From contig OX291547.1 of NCBI GenBank assembly GCA_946406115.1, positions 12,219,001-12,283,000 on the forward strand: 64,000 nucleotides of DNA, in the 5' to 3' direction. The translations under genes were made by a program, and so were the position numbers. How positions within the stretch are numbered: the stretch's first letter is position 1; each line of letters starts with the position of its first letter. Source of the stretch: Apoda limacodes (taxonomy: Eukaryota; Arthropoda; Insecta; Lepidoptera; Limacodidae). Under the pieces are notes generated by a model. The model saw only the letters and a program-made list of their open reading frames with translations. It made no database searches and was not told the DNA's origin. Positions 22,181 to 31,885 of this stretch are shown in pieces.

Positions 22181-22967
22181 CAAAGCTGTGTTGCGGCGAT
22201 GTGCTTACAACCTGCCACGCAGAACAATAGTGGTTTGGTTGAGGTTGGTGAGGCTGTACCCCACATTATGATGTGGGTGTGTATCAAACCACTGGTTACC
22301 ACCTTCAGGGGAAAAAATCCGTGAAAATATACATACATACATACATTACAATCACCGAAAATCAACGCCTGTGTCTACGAAAATTGAATATACCTACACA
22401 AACATATGATTTGACAACAAGAATAATATTAGTAATTTAACAACAAAACTATCCAACAAGCATGGAATAAAGAATGCAACACAATATGGTTCTATTTTTT
22501 AGTGCGTAACCGTAAATAAAACGTTTTCGATAAACCTACATGGTAAATTAAAAATTCTTAATGATTCGAAATCGGAGTTATTCTGTCTGAAGTTAAAACT
22601 TTTTAAAAGATTGCGCAGATTAAGTGCTAATTTATTAGGGAAATTTATTTTTGTAAATAAAACCAATAAAATTTTTAAAGACTTAATAGCAAATAAAGAA
22701 CGAAGTGTTTCAGCAGATTCAAAATATCAACCCATACCGAGGTAATATTGGGAATGAATGTTTTTTAGTATGAAAATCCGTTATCTTTTTAATTTAAATC
22801 CATGAAAATTAGTGTTTGGCTTATTGGTTAATGACTAAGAACGACCGTTTACCTTTTTCAGGATTTTGTACGAACAAATGAAAAAACGGACCTATATTAT
22901 CACAGACAATTTGCTTTAACACTTCTGGATATAAGTTGAAATGGGGCACACATATAAACAACAAAAG
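22181..22967. other. Intergenic sequence
   Basis: Contains a short 'catacatacatacatac' microsatellite near 22330; otherwise nothing recognised. Confidence 0.4.
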
Positions 22968-23127
22968 AGCGACAACCCAAGCCGAGGCTTCCCCCGCGAG
23001 GAACCCTTGAGCGTTGGGCGCTATATGGGCTGAGGCTCCTTCAGAGTCTCGCCCCAAAAAGCCCGGTGAAGCAGTAATGGCTGCAACAGCCAACTGCATA
23101 GCCAGCTCAGGAAAAAAAAAAAAAAAC
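22968..23127 (+). mobile_element. Jockey LINE 3' tail copy
   Basis: About 150 bases matching 9700-9846 ('cgacaacccaagccg', 'gctatatgggctgaggctcc', 'cagagtctcgccccaaaaag') and ending in an A-run at 23112-23126. It is severely 5'-truncated. Confidence 0.85.
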
Positions 23128-23527
23128 CTATAAATTTGTGAGTCCTCAATATGGACGTGAAACGTATATATCAATGAATTTTGAATATGGATGACCTGAC
23201 TTTTAAGGGCAAATTAGAATATAAAAAAATTGTGTGACATATTAGATGAAAGAACTTGTTTAAAGTGTCACAAATATATTTTAGACCATTGAACCCCTCT
23301 TTTCTACAAAACTACGGAGCCTCAAATTTTGTAAACAGTGAAGTACTTTTATAAATAAAACCATAAAACCACAAGGTTTTCAAATGTAAAAAATGAATGG
23401 CGTGTTTGAGCATTTTTGTATGCAACGGATCTGCAGTGACAAAAAACAGCACTGAAAAATAGTTTGAAAATTAAAAGTGATGTTTGTTAAGTGATAGGAA
23501 AATGTCTGTCTGTCGTTCTGATTCATT

Positions 23528-23818
23528 ATGTTGATTCAAAAAATAGGTAATCTACAAAGACTTCGCACAGTTCTAACAAGTCAAAGAATGAAAAAAACAG
23601 CAATTTTTTGTATGACGGCAGGATGTTACGAAGCTTTAAAAGAATTATATTTTATGGTGTTAAAAGTATTTCAAATTTATGAAATAAAACGAGATGATGT
23701 GAAAGAAGTTTTTAGATATTTAAAAAGTTCGGCCCCATATGGAGTACTGCTGCCAAGCCCGAAACAGTTAAAAGCTTTCTTTTATACAAAAGTCCATGCT
23801 GATAAAGTCGCAGAATAG
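23528..23818 (+). CDS. Orphan 96-codon ORF, function unknown
   Basis: An open frame of 96 codons with a balanced amino-acid composition. It has a Cys/aromatic-rich first half (IFCMTAGCYEALKELYF), a charged middle (IKRDDVKEVFRYLKS) and a C-terminal part APYGVLLPSPKQLKAFFYTK. It reads more like real protein than the chance frames around it. I do not recognise the family. It lies between a Jockey tail and the intact LINE, with no clear splice sites or flanking repeats. It could be an exon, a captured gene fragment or part of an unknown element; it could also be chance. Confidence 0.3.
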   Translation: MLIQKIGNLQRLRTVLTSQRMKKTAIFCMTAGCYEALKELYFMVLKVFQIYEIKRDDVKEVFRYLKSSAPYGVLLPSPKQLKAFFYTKVHADKVAE

Positions 23819-24048
23819 CATTTATTCAGTTATAAAGGCGTAAGAATATTCTTTATTTCTTAAAAAGAGCAAAACACCCCAAACAATAATTTAAGAAATA
23901 ATGTTTTTTTTTTTTTTTTTTTTTATACCACTAAGGTGGCAAACAAGCTTACGGCCCGCCTGATGGTAAGAGGTCACCGTAGCCTATGGACGCTTGCAAC
24001 ACCAGGGGTATCACTTGCGCGTTGCCGACCCTTCAGAAATCTAATAAC

Positions 24049-26940
24049 TTATTTCTTGAAGAACTCCATACTGTAGTCCTTGCAGAAAACCTTGGCAGGG
24101 AGCTCATTCCACAACTTAAGCGTTCGCGGGAGGAAGTTTCTCTGAAACCGCACTGTACGCGACCATTTAGGTTCTAAAGTGTGAGAATGAATTCCCTGCC
24201 GATGGCGAGCGGTGCGATGGTAGAAAGTAGCCGTGGGCATCATTTCGAACAATTCCTCAGAACACAACCCATTGTACAAGCGGTAGAACACACACAGTGA
24301 GGCAAAGTCTCTCCTCAGACTTAAGGGCTCGATACCGCAAGTGAGTTTGGAATCGTCGACAATTCTCACAGCCCGTCGTTGAACCGAGTCAAAAGGGCCA
24401 AGCTGGTATCCGGGTGCACCTGCCCAGAGATGGCAGCAGTACTCCATATGGGGCCGAACTTGCGACTTGTAAAGTAACAACCTTTGCCCCGACGTGAAGT
24501 ACTGCTTCGCTCTGTTGAGTACACCAAGTTTTTTGGACGCCAGCTTTACCTTATCTTGTAAATGATCTCGGAACTGAACATCGCTGGAGATGTCGGCACC
24601 AAGGATCCCAATGCTCTTGGAGATGGAGAGGGGAGTGTTCTGGAATTGTGGGACCACAGTGAATGGAGTTTTCTTAGCGGTGAACGCGCACACTTGTGTC
24701 TTTGTAGGGTTGAATCGGACCAAGTTTACCCGTCCCCAGTCAGAGACCTGGGACAGTGTGGTCTCGATTTGAGACACAAGTTCTCCGCGGTTTTCCTCCA
24801 CAACGGAACGAGGGATGTTTGCACGACCCGTGTAAAAAGCGTCTCCAGTACTGTCATCTGCATAGCAATGTATGTTGTTGATGTCCAACATGTCATTGAT
24901 ATGCAGTAGAAACAGCGTAGGAGACAGCACAGAGCCTTGCGGGATACCAGCATTAATGTCCATGCTATCAGAGCAACTACCGTCAACTACAGTTCGTATG
25001 CGTCTGCCGGACAAAAAGCTAGCCACCCATTTGCACAAACCCTCGGGCACTCCGTAAGATGGCAACTTCGATAGAAGACCGCGGTGCCAGACCCGATCGA
25101 ACGCCTTCGCTATGTCCAGGCTACATGCCAATGCCTCCCCCTGACTCTCAATGGCTAGTGCCCATCGGTGTGTGAGATACACTAGAAGGTCACCAGTCGA
25201 GCGACCGTGGCGAAAGCCATATTGACGGTCACTGACCAGATCGTGTACTTCTAGGTATCTTAGAAGCTGTGTGTTGATCACACGCTCCATCACCTTAGAG
25301 AGGAGAGAGGTAATAGCGATAGGCCTGTAATTCGATGGATCTGATCTATCGCCCTTTTTGGGCACCGGGTGCACATTCGCAGTCTTCCATGTAGACGGAA
25401 ATTGCCTAGTGTGGTAGGAAAGCGCGAAGAGGCGCGTGAGTACAGGACATAACTCAGGAGCACACTGCTTAAGCACCACTGCTGGTATACCGTCTGGCCC
25501 ACTCGACTTATGAACGTCTAGAGAAAGCAACGCCCGCCTGACCTCCCGCTGCGTTATGGAGATTTCCGGCATGGACTTACCGCACCACGGTATAGTAGGT
25601 GGTACAGCGCCTTCATCGTTCATATTCGAGTTCGAGGCAAAGAGACTGCCCAGTAGATCGGCTTTCTCTTTAGCACTATGGGCCAAGTCACCATCGGTCT
25701 TTCGCAGTGGTGGTAACGACGACTGGCAGAAGTTCCCTTCGGCAGCTTTGGCAAGCGACCAGAAAGCACGACTCCCAGAAGGATAGCTCGCAAGTCGCCC
25801 ACCTATTTTGCCGATGAATTGGAATTTTGCTCTGGCAGTTGCTTTCTTACTGAACCTCGAGGCAGCATTTAATTTGCGTTTTAACTCAGAAATATTCGGA
25901 TCCTTATTATAACGAGCCGTGGTCCAAGCCTCATATGCATTTTGCTTAAGAATTTTAGCTTTTCTGCAAGACCTATTAAACCACGGTCGTTTTTTGACGC
26001 CGGCAGCTACTCGCGGGTTAGGAATATAGCATTCCATACCAGCAAGGATTGTCTCAGTGACTGCGGCTGCGCAGACGTCAGGATCTTCTGAGTTAAAGCA
26101 GATCTGCCTCCACGGGTACGATGCGTAAAATTCACGCAATCCATCCCAGTCTGCCGACTTATAGTGCCACACACGACGCCAGTTAGTTGGCCCAGAAGGA
26201 TCAGGTTGTGTGCATGACACTTGAGTCCGAACGAGACAGTGGTCCGAGGAGCCAAGAGGCGCATCCACTGAGACGGAGTACCCGTCCGGACGAGTAGTCA
26301 GCAGAAGGTCCAGTAAGGAGCTCGTATGTTCCTCTATATCTGGTATTCTCGTTGGAGAAAGTACCAGCTGAGAGAATCCATAGGTCAGAGCAAATTCATG
26401 AGCAGATATCCCAGCATAGTTATTGGTTCGAGAACTGAGCCACTCGCGATGGTGGGCGTTAAAGTCTCCCAAAATAACTAGTTCTGCTGTGGGATATTGC
26501 TCTAGAACTTTGTCAGTCGTCAAACTCAGGTGCGTGAAGAGTCGAGTTACGTCCGTGTCACCGCTATGAGACCTGTATAGGCACGCATAGATACGAGTGT
26601 GGCCGCCGTAATCTACGCGCACCCACAATATCGACAGGTCCCTGTCTTCAAGGCTATGAAGGCGGCGACAGCAGATATCCTCCCGGACGAACATACATAA
26701 ACCGGCACGACTCATAAAATTGTGTTCGAGTTTGTAGCCGGGATAATGAAGGTATGATGTGTCGGCCGGGCAGGATATCTGCGTCTCCGTTAGAAAAAGA
26801 ATGGTCGGCTGCGCAGTTTCGAGATGGTGGTGGACTGCGTTAAGATTTGCGTGAATACCCCTGATGTTGCAAAAATCCACATTATATGTGGATGGAGTAG
26901 CCGCTGTGCAAACTCTTTTCTTTTTCTGTCTTCTGGCCAT
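24049..26940 (-). CDS. LINE ORF2: endonuclease and reverse transcriptase, 963 codons, intact
   Basis: Codes the enzyme that nicks target DNA and reverse-transcribes the element RNA at the nick. The endonuclease occupies residues ~20-235, with N25 (CNIRG), E52 (LTETQ), LYR 121-123, GDFNAHHREW 158-167 and SDH 232-234. The reverse transcriptase spans ~470-790, with SSGPDGIP 479-486, NYRPIAI 537-543, DIAKAFD 609-615, GIPQGS 665-670 and catalytic YADD 693-696. The C-terminal region holds HMEYCCHLWAGAPGYQ and LPRTLKLWNELP. All catalytic positions that I can see are kept and there is no stop. The start Met follows a T-rich leader with a Kozak-neutral context. Shadows on the plus strand are not genes. 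The insertion may be young, but activity is not shown. Confidence 0.95.
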   Translation of the reverse strand: MARRQKKKRVCTAATPSTYNVDFCNIRGIHANLNAVHHHLETAQPTILFLTETQISCPADTSYLHYPGYKLEHNFMSRAGLCMFVREDICCRRLHSLEDRDLSILWVRVDYGGHTRIYACLYRSHSGDTDVTRLFTHLSLTTDKVLEQYPTAELVILGDFNAHHREWLSSRTNNYAGISAHEFALTYGFSQLVLSPTRIPDIEEHTSSLLDLLLTTRPDGYSVSVDAPLGSSDHCLVRTQVSCTQPDPSGPTNWRRVWHYKSADWDGLREFYASYPWRQICFNSEDPDVCAAAVTETILAGMECYIPNPRVAAGVKKRPWFNRSCRKAKILKQNAYEAWTTARYNKDPNISELKRKLNAASRFSKKATARAKFQFIGKIGGRLASYPSGSRAFWSLAKAAEGNFCQSSLPPLRKTDGDLAHSAKEKADLLGSLFASNSNMNDEGAVPPTIPWCGKSMPEISITQREVRRALLSLDVHKSSGPDGIPAVVLKQCAPELCPVLTRLFALSYHTRQFPSTWKTANVHPVPKKGDRSDPSNYRPIAITSLLSKVMERVINTQLLRYLEVHDLVSDRQYGFRHGRSTGDLLVYLTHRWALAIESQGEALACSLDIAKAFDRVWHRGLLSKLPSYGVPEGLCKWVASFLSGRRIRTVVDGSCSDSMDINAGIPQGSVLSPTLFLLHINDMLDINNIHCYADDSTGDAFYTGRANIPRSVVEENRGELVSQIETTLSQVSDWGRVNLVRFNPTKTQVCAFTAKKTPFTVVPQFQNTPLSISKSIGILGADISSDVQFRDHLQDKVKLASKKLGVLNRAKQYFTSGQRLLLYKSQVRPHMEYCCHLWAGAPGYQLGPFDSVQRRAVRIVDDSKLTCGIEPLSLRRDFASLCVFYRLYNGLCSEELFEMMPTATFYHRTARHRQGIHSHTLEPKWSRTVRFQRNFLPRTLKLWNELPAKVFCKDYSMEFFKK

Positions 26941-27450
26941 AATATATATAAAAAAAGTTACTAAGACTAAGGATGAGGATTCACTGCACAGACAGCATAG
27001 AGGACAAAGGGTGCGGTTCTAAGACTGCCGAAGCTCGCCACAGATGATACGGTTGCTGGCACGGCGGGCGGAAGGGCCCCTGATCCCCCTCTGTTGTAGT
27101 AGCCGGGTCCACTCCGGTCTCCTTCTCCGGCACGACTACCACTTCAGATACTTTACACAGGCTGGCGAATCAGCCTCCCAGGGCGGAGATTAAGTGATCC
27201 CTGGGTTCGGGATCCCGTTCAACCTGCGGGCGGCCAGCGGTCAGCCGTTTCATCAGGTCTCCCTGACCGCCGAACCAGCACGCCGCGTCTATGCCGAGTA
27301 TGACAGCAACAAGCACCGCCGGTCCTCCGCTGTCCGTGCAGCGAATCCTCAAAGAGCTCTGGCAACCTTACTCACCGCCAGGAACACAACACTACTCAAT
27401 GTTAGTGTTATTATGGCCGCGGTTTTCTGTAAGGTGGAGGTACTTCCCCA

Positions 27451-27536
27451 GTTCGGGCCGCTCATTCGAGCAAGTACTCGCTATGCCCTGCTTAGTTGTT
27501 CGGGTGGCTTATTCGAGCGAGTACTTGCAGTGCCCT
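27451..27536 (-). repeat. Two tandem 5' monomers, period 47
   Basis: 'gttcgggccgctcattcgag' at 27451 and 'gttcgggtggcttattcgag' at 27498 each lead into 'agtact.gc..tgccct'. Tandem monomers are known at the 5' ends of some LINEs, where they act as promoter units; position fits that role here. The role is inferred. Confidence 0.7.
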
Positions 27537-27629
27537 TCAGAATAGAATCTAAATGGACAGTTAATTAAACTGTAATTTTGACTTATTGACTCATATATGC
27601 AGGTATGGATTCAGTACTAATGTTTCGAT

Positions 27630-28953
27630 TCCGATCACGTGCGAGAGGCTTACGGTGAAGTGGAGCGCAGAATTTCTCTACCTGCTGTCACAGTCGACGA
27701 AGTCAAACAGGTCATCAAAGACCTTCGCCCCCGTAAAGCCCTCGGCGCGGACGGTATCTCTAACCATAGCGTAAAACTTCTCCCCTTCTCTGCCTTCTAG
27801 TAGCGATATTTAACGATGCTATCGAAAATTGCAGCTTTCCTTTTCAATGGAAAGATGCAATTGTTATAGGCATCCATAAGCCAGGGAAAGCTCGTATCGA
27901 GCCATCCTCCTATCGCCCTATAAGTTTACTTAGCCCTATAAGGCCCTCGGTTAACTTTACGAACGCCTCCTCCTCGCTCGCCAACGGAACGCTATAGTCT
28001 TTATCGACGAGCAGTTCGGTTTCCGCGCCCAACACTCGTGTGTCCACTAAGTCTTCCATATCACAGAACACATTCTCACTGGCTTCCAACCAGTATTAGG
28101 AAAACCCCGTCACATGGGCGCTGTCTTCTTCGATGTAGCGAAAGCCTTCGACAAAGTCTGGCACAACGGTTTAATTTATAAACTATACAACTATCAGTTG
28201 CCAGACCACCTCGTGCTCATCATACAAGACTATTTGTCGAACCATTCCTTGGCAAAACAAGGCCAAATATCTCGGTGAGACCCTGAATAGGCGTTTGAAC
28301 TTCCTCGATCACACCGAAATAGTTAGAGACCGAGCCGCTCTTGTCCTCGGTCGTCTATATCCCATGATAGGCAAGTACAGTAAGATGTCGCTTAGAAATA
28401 AGCTGACGCTTCACGTCACCTGCATCCGCCCCACACTAGCATATGCTAGCGTTGTATATGCGTTATGCAAACGCAATCTCCATAAACTCAAGACCTCCAA
28501 AACCGCTTCCTCAGAGCGGCCTCCGGAGCCTCCTAGTACGTCCGTAATGCGGAACTACACAGGGACTTTGAGCTCCCCACGATTCCCCAATAGCTTAAAG
28601 ACCTGGCAGTCCGCTTTTTCGAGCGTACACAAAATCACCCGAATCGATTAATTGTGCAATCCAGAACCTACCTCGGTACGGTCGAGAATAATTGACCTCC
28701 CCTAATAGAGCCTCCCCCCTAACACGACGCTGACGTCCCCGGGTCATCAAAGAATGCTGGGGCGCTTCTTGCCCCCACTCACTCGCAATCGCAACCGCGT
28801 AACGGTGAACTCCCTTCCCTGCGGTTGTCGAAGGGACGACCCCAAGAGCGACAACCTAAGCTAAAGCTCCCCCCTTCAGAGTCTCGCCCCTAAAGCCCAG
28901 TAGAGCGTAATGGCTGCAACAGCAAACTGCAGTCAGTTCAGAATAAAAAAAAA
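27630..28953 (+). pseudogene. Jockey-clade LINE with an internal deletion of the RT catalytic core
   Basis: Reads SDHVREAYGEVERR, VKQVIKDLRPRKALGADG, FPFQWKDAIVIGIHKPGKARIEPSSYRPISLL, then DEQFGFRAQHSC and FFDVAKAFDKVWH near 28110-28155. It jumps at about 28250 from QDYLSN straight to NKAKYLGETLNRRLNF, so the primer-grip and YADD segment is deleted. The end region (MSLRNKLTLHVTCIRPTLAYASVVYA) stays open for 118 codons (28295-28651). The tail 28640-28953 ends in an A-run and matches the Jockey tails at 9400 and 22968. Frameshifts and stops elsewhere make it dead. Confidence 0.92.
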
Positions 28954-31319
28954 TACTGACGAACTAAGATTAATATCAGTAGATACCTAATACAAAATAA
29001 AGATTGTTTGACGATGACGTCTGAATTAGTTACTATTTAAGAAACAATATAAAATGAACTTGTAACATCAATGCAAAAACTTACCATCCATGTAAGAAAT
29101 TACTTTCGCATATCGCTATTTACACACTATACCACATTTTCCAAAAGAACATCGTTGATATTTTAAATTTTTGAGCATTCCAAAAAAAAAATAGTTAATA
29201 CAATGCAATGCAATAAACAAGAGCATATTATCTTGTTAAATTGTTCATAAAAATAATGACAATCATTCATTATAAGAACATAACCATAAGTATCACAGTA
29301 CTTCACATCTTTTATAAAGATGCACTTACGGAATAACTTTTTGGTATTATATTATTTTGCGTTATAGTACATTACTGCCGCGGCCGAGGCATGCATCACT
29401 GAGTCCGGTTATGCTCAGGTGTGGCCAAGGCTTGTATAGTGCTTTTCTCAAACATGCGTGTAAAAAAACAAATTATATTGATAACTGTATTAACAATAAT
29501 AAAAATAGTTTGTTGATAATTTAAATTAAAAACCGTACGGTCATTCTGCCGCCAATTCGCCGCGTTCAAATGTCGATTTCTTTTTTACTTTTTAAATTTA
29601 ATTTAATAGAGCATTATTTTTGTTGTGCCAGTCCGAAATTTAAATAAAACTTGATGAGTTATCCCTTTAGTTATCATGTTCGGGTTTAAAAAAGTTCGTG
29701 CCATTTTCAAATTTCATATTTGACCGCTTAAGGGCTCGAGCGAACGTATAAAAAATTGCGGGTCAGATACTGTACTGCACGTACGATTTATCCCAAAAAA
29801 GCTTGGGCAAGATATGGTCACATATCGTAGCATGTTTGAGAAAAATATTTGTAAGTTCTATAACAACAAAGTTTCCATTGTAAACGTGGTTGCGACATAA
29901 GCACGCACACATATACGCATTGTGTATGACACAAACTCTATCTACTTACCTACATATTACCATTCTATATGGACATGTTGGTTTGGCTGAGTTGGCATTG
30001 CTTGTAAGTATGTGTATCATTGTGCCTGTATTTATGATGTAGTTGTGTGCATTCACAGTATATACAGGATCACGCTACGGACTGCTGATCGACTGTACTA
30101 TCCGACAGCTGAGTTATCTTTATTTTATCGATAGTTTAGAAAATGCCTTATTCATTGCTTCCTACTCAAAGCAGAATTAACATGAAAATATTGCGGAGCG
30201 TGCAATGAACGCTAGTTAGTACCTAATTACAATTGCATGTTGAAAAAATGGTGGTACAATTTCACGGTAATTCTAAAGAGAAAATTTGTCTCTCTACACA
30301 CTGCTGCATTTTAATATGTTTCAACTTTTCTGGTCCAAAAATCGGAACACATTGTAGAGCATACTAAATTCATTATTATACTTTAATACCGATTTATGTT
30401 TATGTTTCTCAAAAGTTTTGTTTTTTATTTAAATTTATTCGTCGCTAATGTAAAGGAGGACTTAGGTACAAACTCCATTTGGCGCTTCTCGCTTCTTTAC
30501 GTTACTGCTGCTCTATATATAGCAAAACATACTGTCAATCTTATTAAATATTTCAGAATACGGCTTATTCGATGATTTCTTTATTATTTAACTAAGAATT
30601 CAACTGCTGTTTATACTACTATTTACTTTATTCATAATTTTAATGTAAGGAAACACCTGCTAGGTAGATATGAAAATGAACTACCTACCTTTAATTTATC
30701 TGTATTGTAACATTCTGTTATTAAGATGTACTTATATAAAATTTTACAGCATGTAATATATTTTGCCACTTACATTAAGGTTATAGCAGATTTTGACAAT
30801 GGATTTAGGTAAAATAATATATTTACTATAGGTAGTGTTAAATGTATTATCTATACTTTATCATAATTGCAGTAAGATTACGTGCAGGATTGGTTAAGAC
30901 GAGAAAATTGTTCAGTCAGTTTTTCAGTACGTACTAGAAGACAGTGTCGTGTTCAAGATCGACAATACCTCCTTATAATAAATTCAAGATAGGTATTGAC
31001 GATCTGACAAAAGCTATTGACGTAATATAACACTTAGAATACAAAAAAACCAGTAAGTTTCGGTTGGGGTGTACATTCCCTTGCGCCCCCTTTTAGTTAC
31101 TCTGACCAAAGTTTTATTTTGGTAGAGTATCTTCTTGGGTGGTTAGAAAAGTATACAAACATGCCTTATTGTCATTGGTATTCTGAATTGTTGCTCTAAA
31201 AATAAAACTAGTAGCTTGTCAAACATTTTAAGACACGGTCATTCCTCCGTCTGAACTGACAGTAGTCCACACTAGCTTCACTCACGTAGTACAAGTTGCT
31301 GATATCGACCTTTTTCTTA
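28954..31319. other. Region upstream of the transporter gene
   Basis: AT-rich with no recognised coding sequence or strong repeat. Any distal regulatory elements of the transporter may lie here, but nothing in the sequence identifies them. Confidence 0.45.
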
Positions 31320-31560
31320 TCGCAGCAAGACCTAGTCAAGCAGCCGGCAAACATTCAGCCGATAAACGAGGAGCAAAAGCATGCGCCTGCGCCGACTTGC
31401 CTCATTCCATACCATTCGCTGCGTCGCTATTAGTTCGTTCGTCGCGTTGACTGACTTTTTCGTTCAGTTCTCTACCCGCTGCCGCGCCGTCGCGTTGCCA
31501 CGACTCCACGCGTTTTCTTTTCGCACTATGAACCAGCAAACCAACAACACCTAACCTTCC
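31320..31560 (+). promoter_or_regulatory. Putative promoter/5' UTR region of the sugar transporter
   Basis: A CpG-rich block (e.g. 'gctgccgcgccgtcgcgttg') about 300-500 bases upstream of the start codon, in an AT-rich area. It holds an arthropod initiator-like TCAGT at 31464-31468. A second TCAGT at 31740-31744 is also possible, and a weak acceptor-like 'atttttag' near 31789 leaves open a spliced 5' UTR. No convincing TATA box. Inferred from position and composition only. Confidence 0.4.
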
Positions 31561-31833
31561 AAAATGAAGCCCAATCGGTTATAACGTTTTTTTCATAAAT
31601 ACCAATTAATTTTAGATCGAATATATTAATTTTGTGATATTTGGTTAGTTTCCTATCTATATTGTTACTATTTATACCTACTTGCAACATGCATACGCAT
31701 TAAGATTTTTAGTATATCATTTATTTTATTATTAACAAGTCAGTGCTCAACAAAATCTCATTCCAAACACACCCAGTAATTAATTTTTAGTCAAAAAGTC
31801 AAAGAATTTAAGTATTAATTAATATATATTAAA

Positions 31834-31885
31834 ATGACCGCCAAATCTCGATCGCATTGGAAGGAATATGGAACAGCGCTTTGTG
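31834..31885 (+). CDS. Sugar (trehalose-type) transporter, exon 1, N-terminus
   Basis: Codes 17 residues, MTAKSRSHWKEYGTALC, plus one base of the next codon, followed by the donor gtaagt at 31886. The start sits in a good context (aaaatga). The hydrophilic start leading into LC fits the short cytoplasmic N-terminus before TM1 of Tret1-like transporters. The leftover base 'g' joins the first two bases of exon 2 ('cg') to make an Ala codon and yields ALCATLITATAG, a natural entry into TM1. The match of phase and sequence type supports the link, although exon 2 is 27 kb away. An alternative first exon nearer to exon 2 cannot be excluded. Confidence 0.78.

Larger units (their letters stand above)
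23910..27540 (-). mobile_element. APE-type non-LTR retrotransposon, best-preserved copy (Jockey/CR1 group)
   Basis: On the minus strand: 5' tandem monomers (27451-27536), a GC-rich leader, an intact ORF2 (24049-26940), and a 3' UTR with 'ggtgacctcttaccatcagg', 'cgtaagcttgtttgccacct', then a ~20-base A-tail (T-run at 23911-23925). I found no ORF1/gag frame upstream, so the copy is either 5'-truncated or of a single-ORF type. The 5' boundary is approximate. I could not identify a target-site duplication. Related pieces lie at 868-1252, 9852-10014 and 14008-16487. Confidence 0.85.

Noticed and set aside
24562..25786. Several plus-strand frames over the intact LINE ORF
   Set aside because: Shadows of the minus-strand coding sequence.
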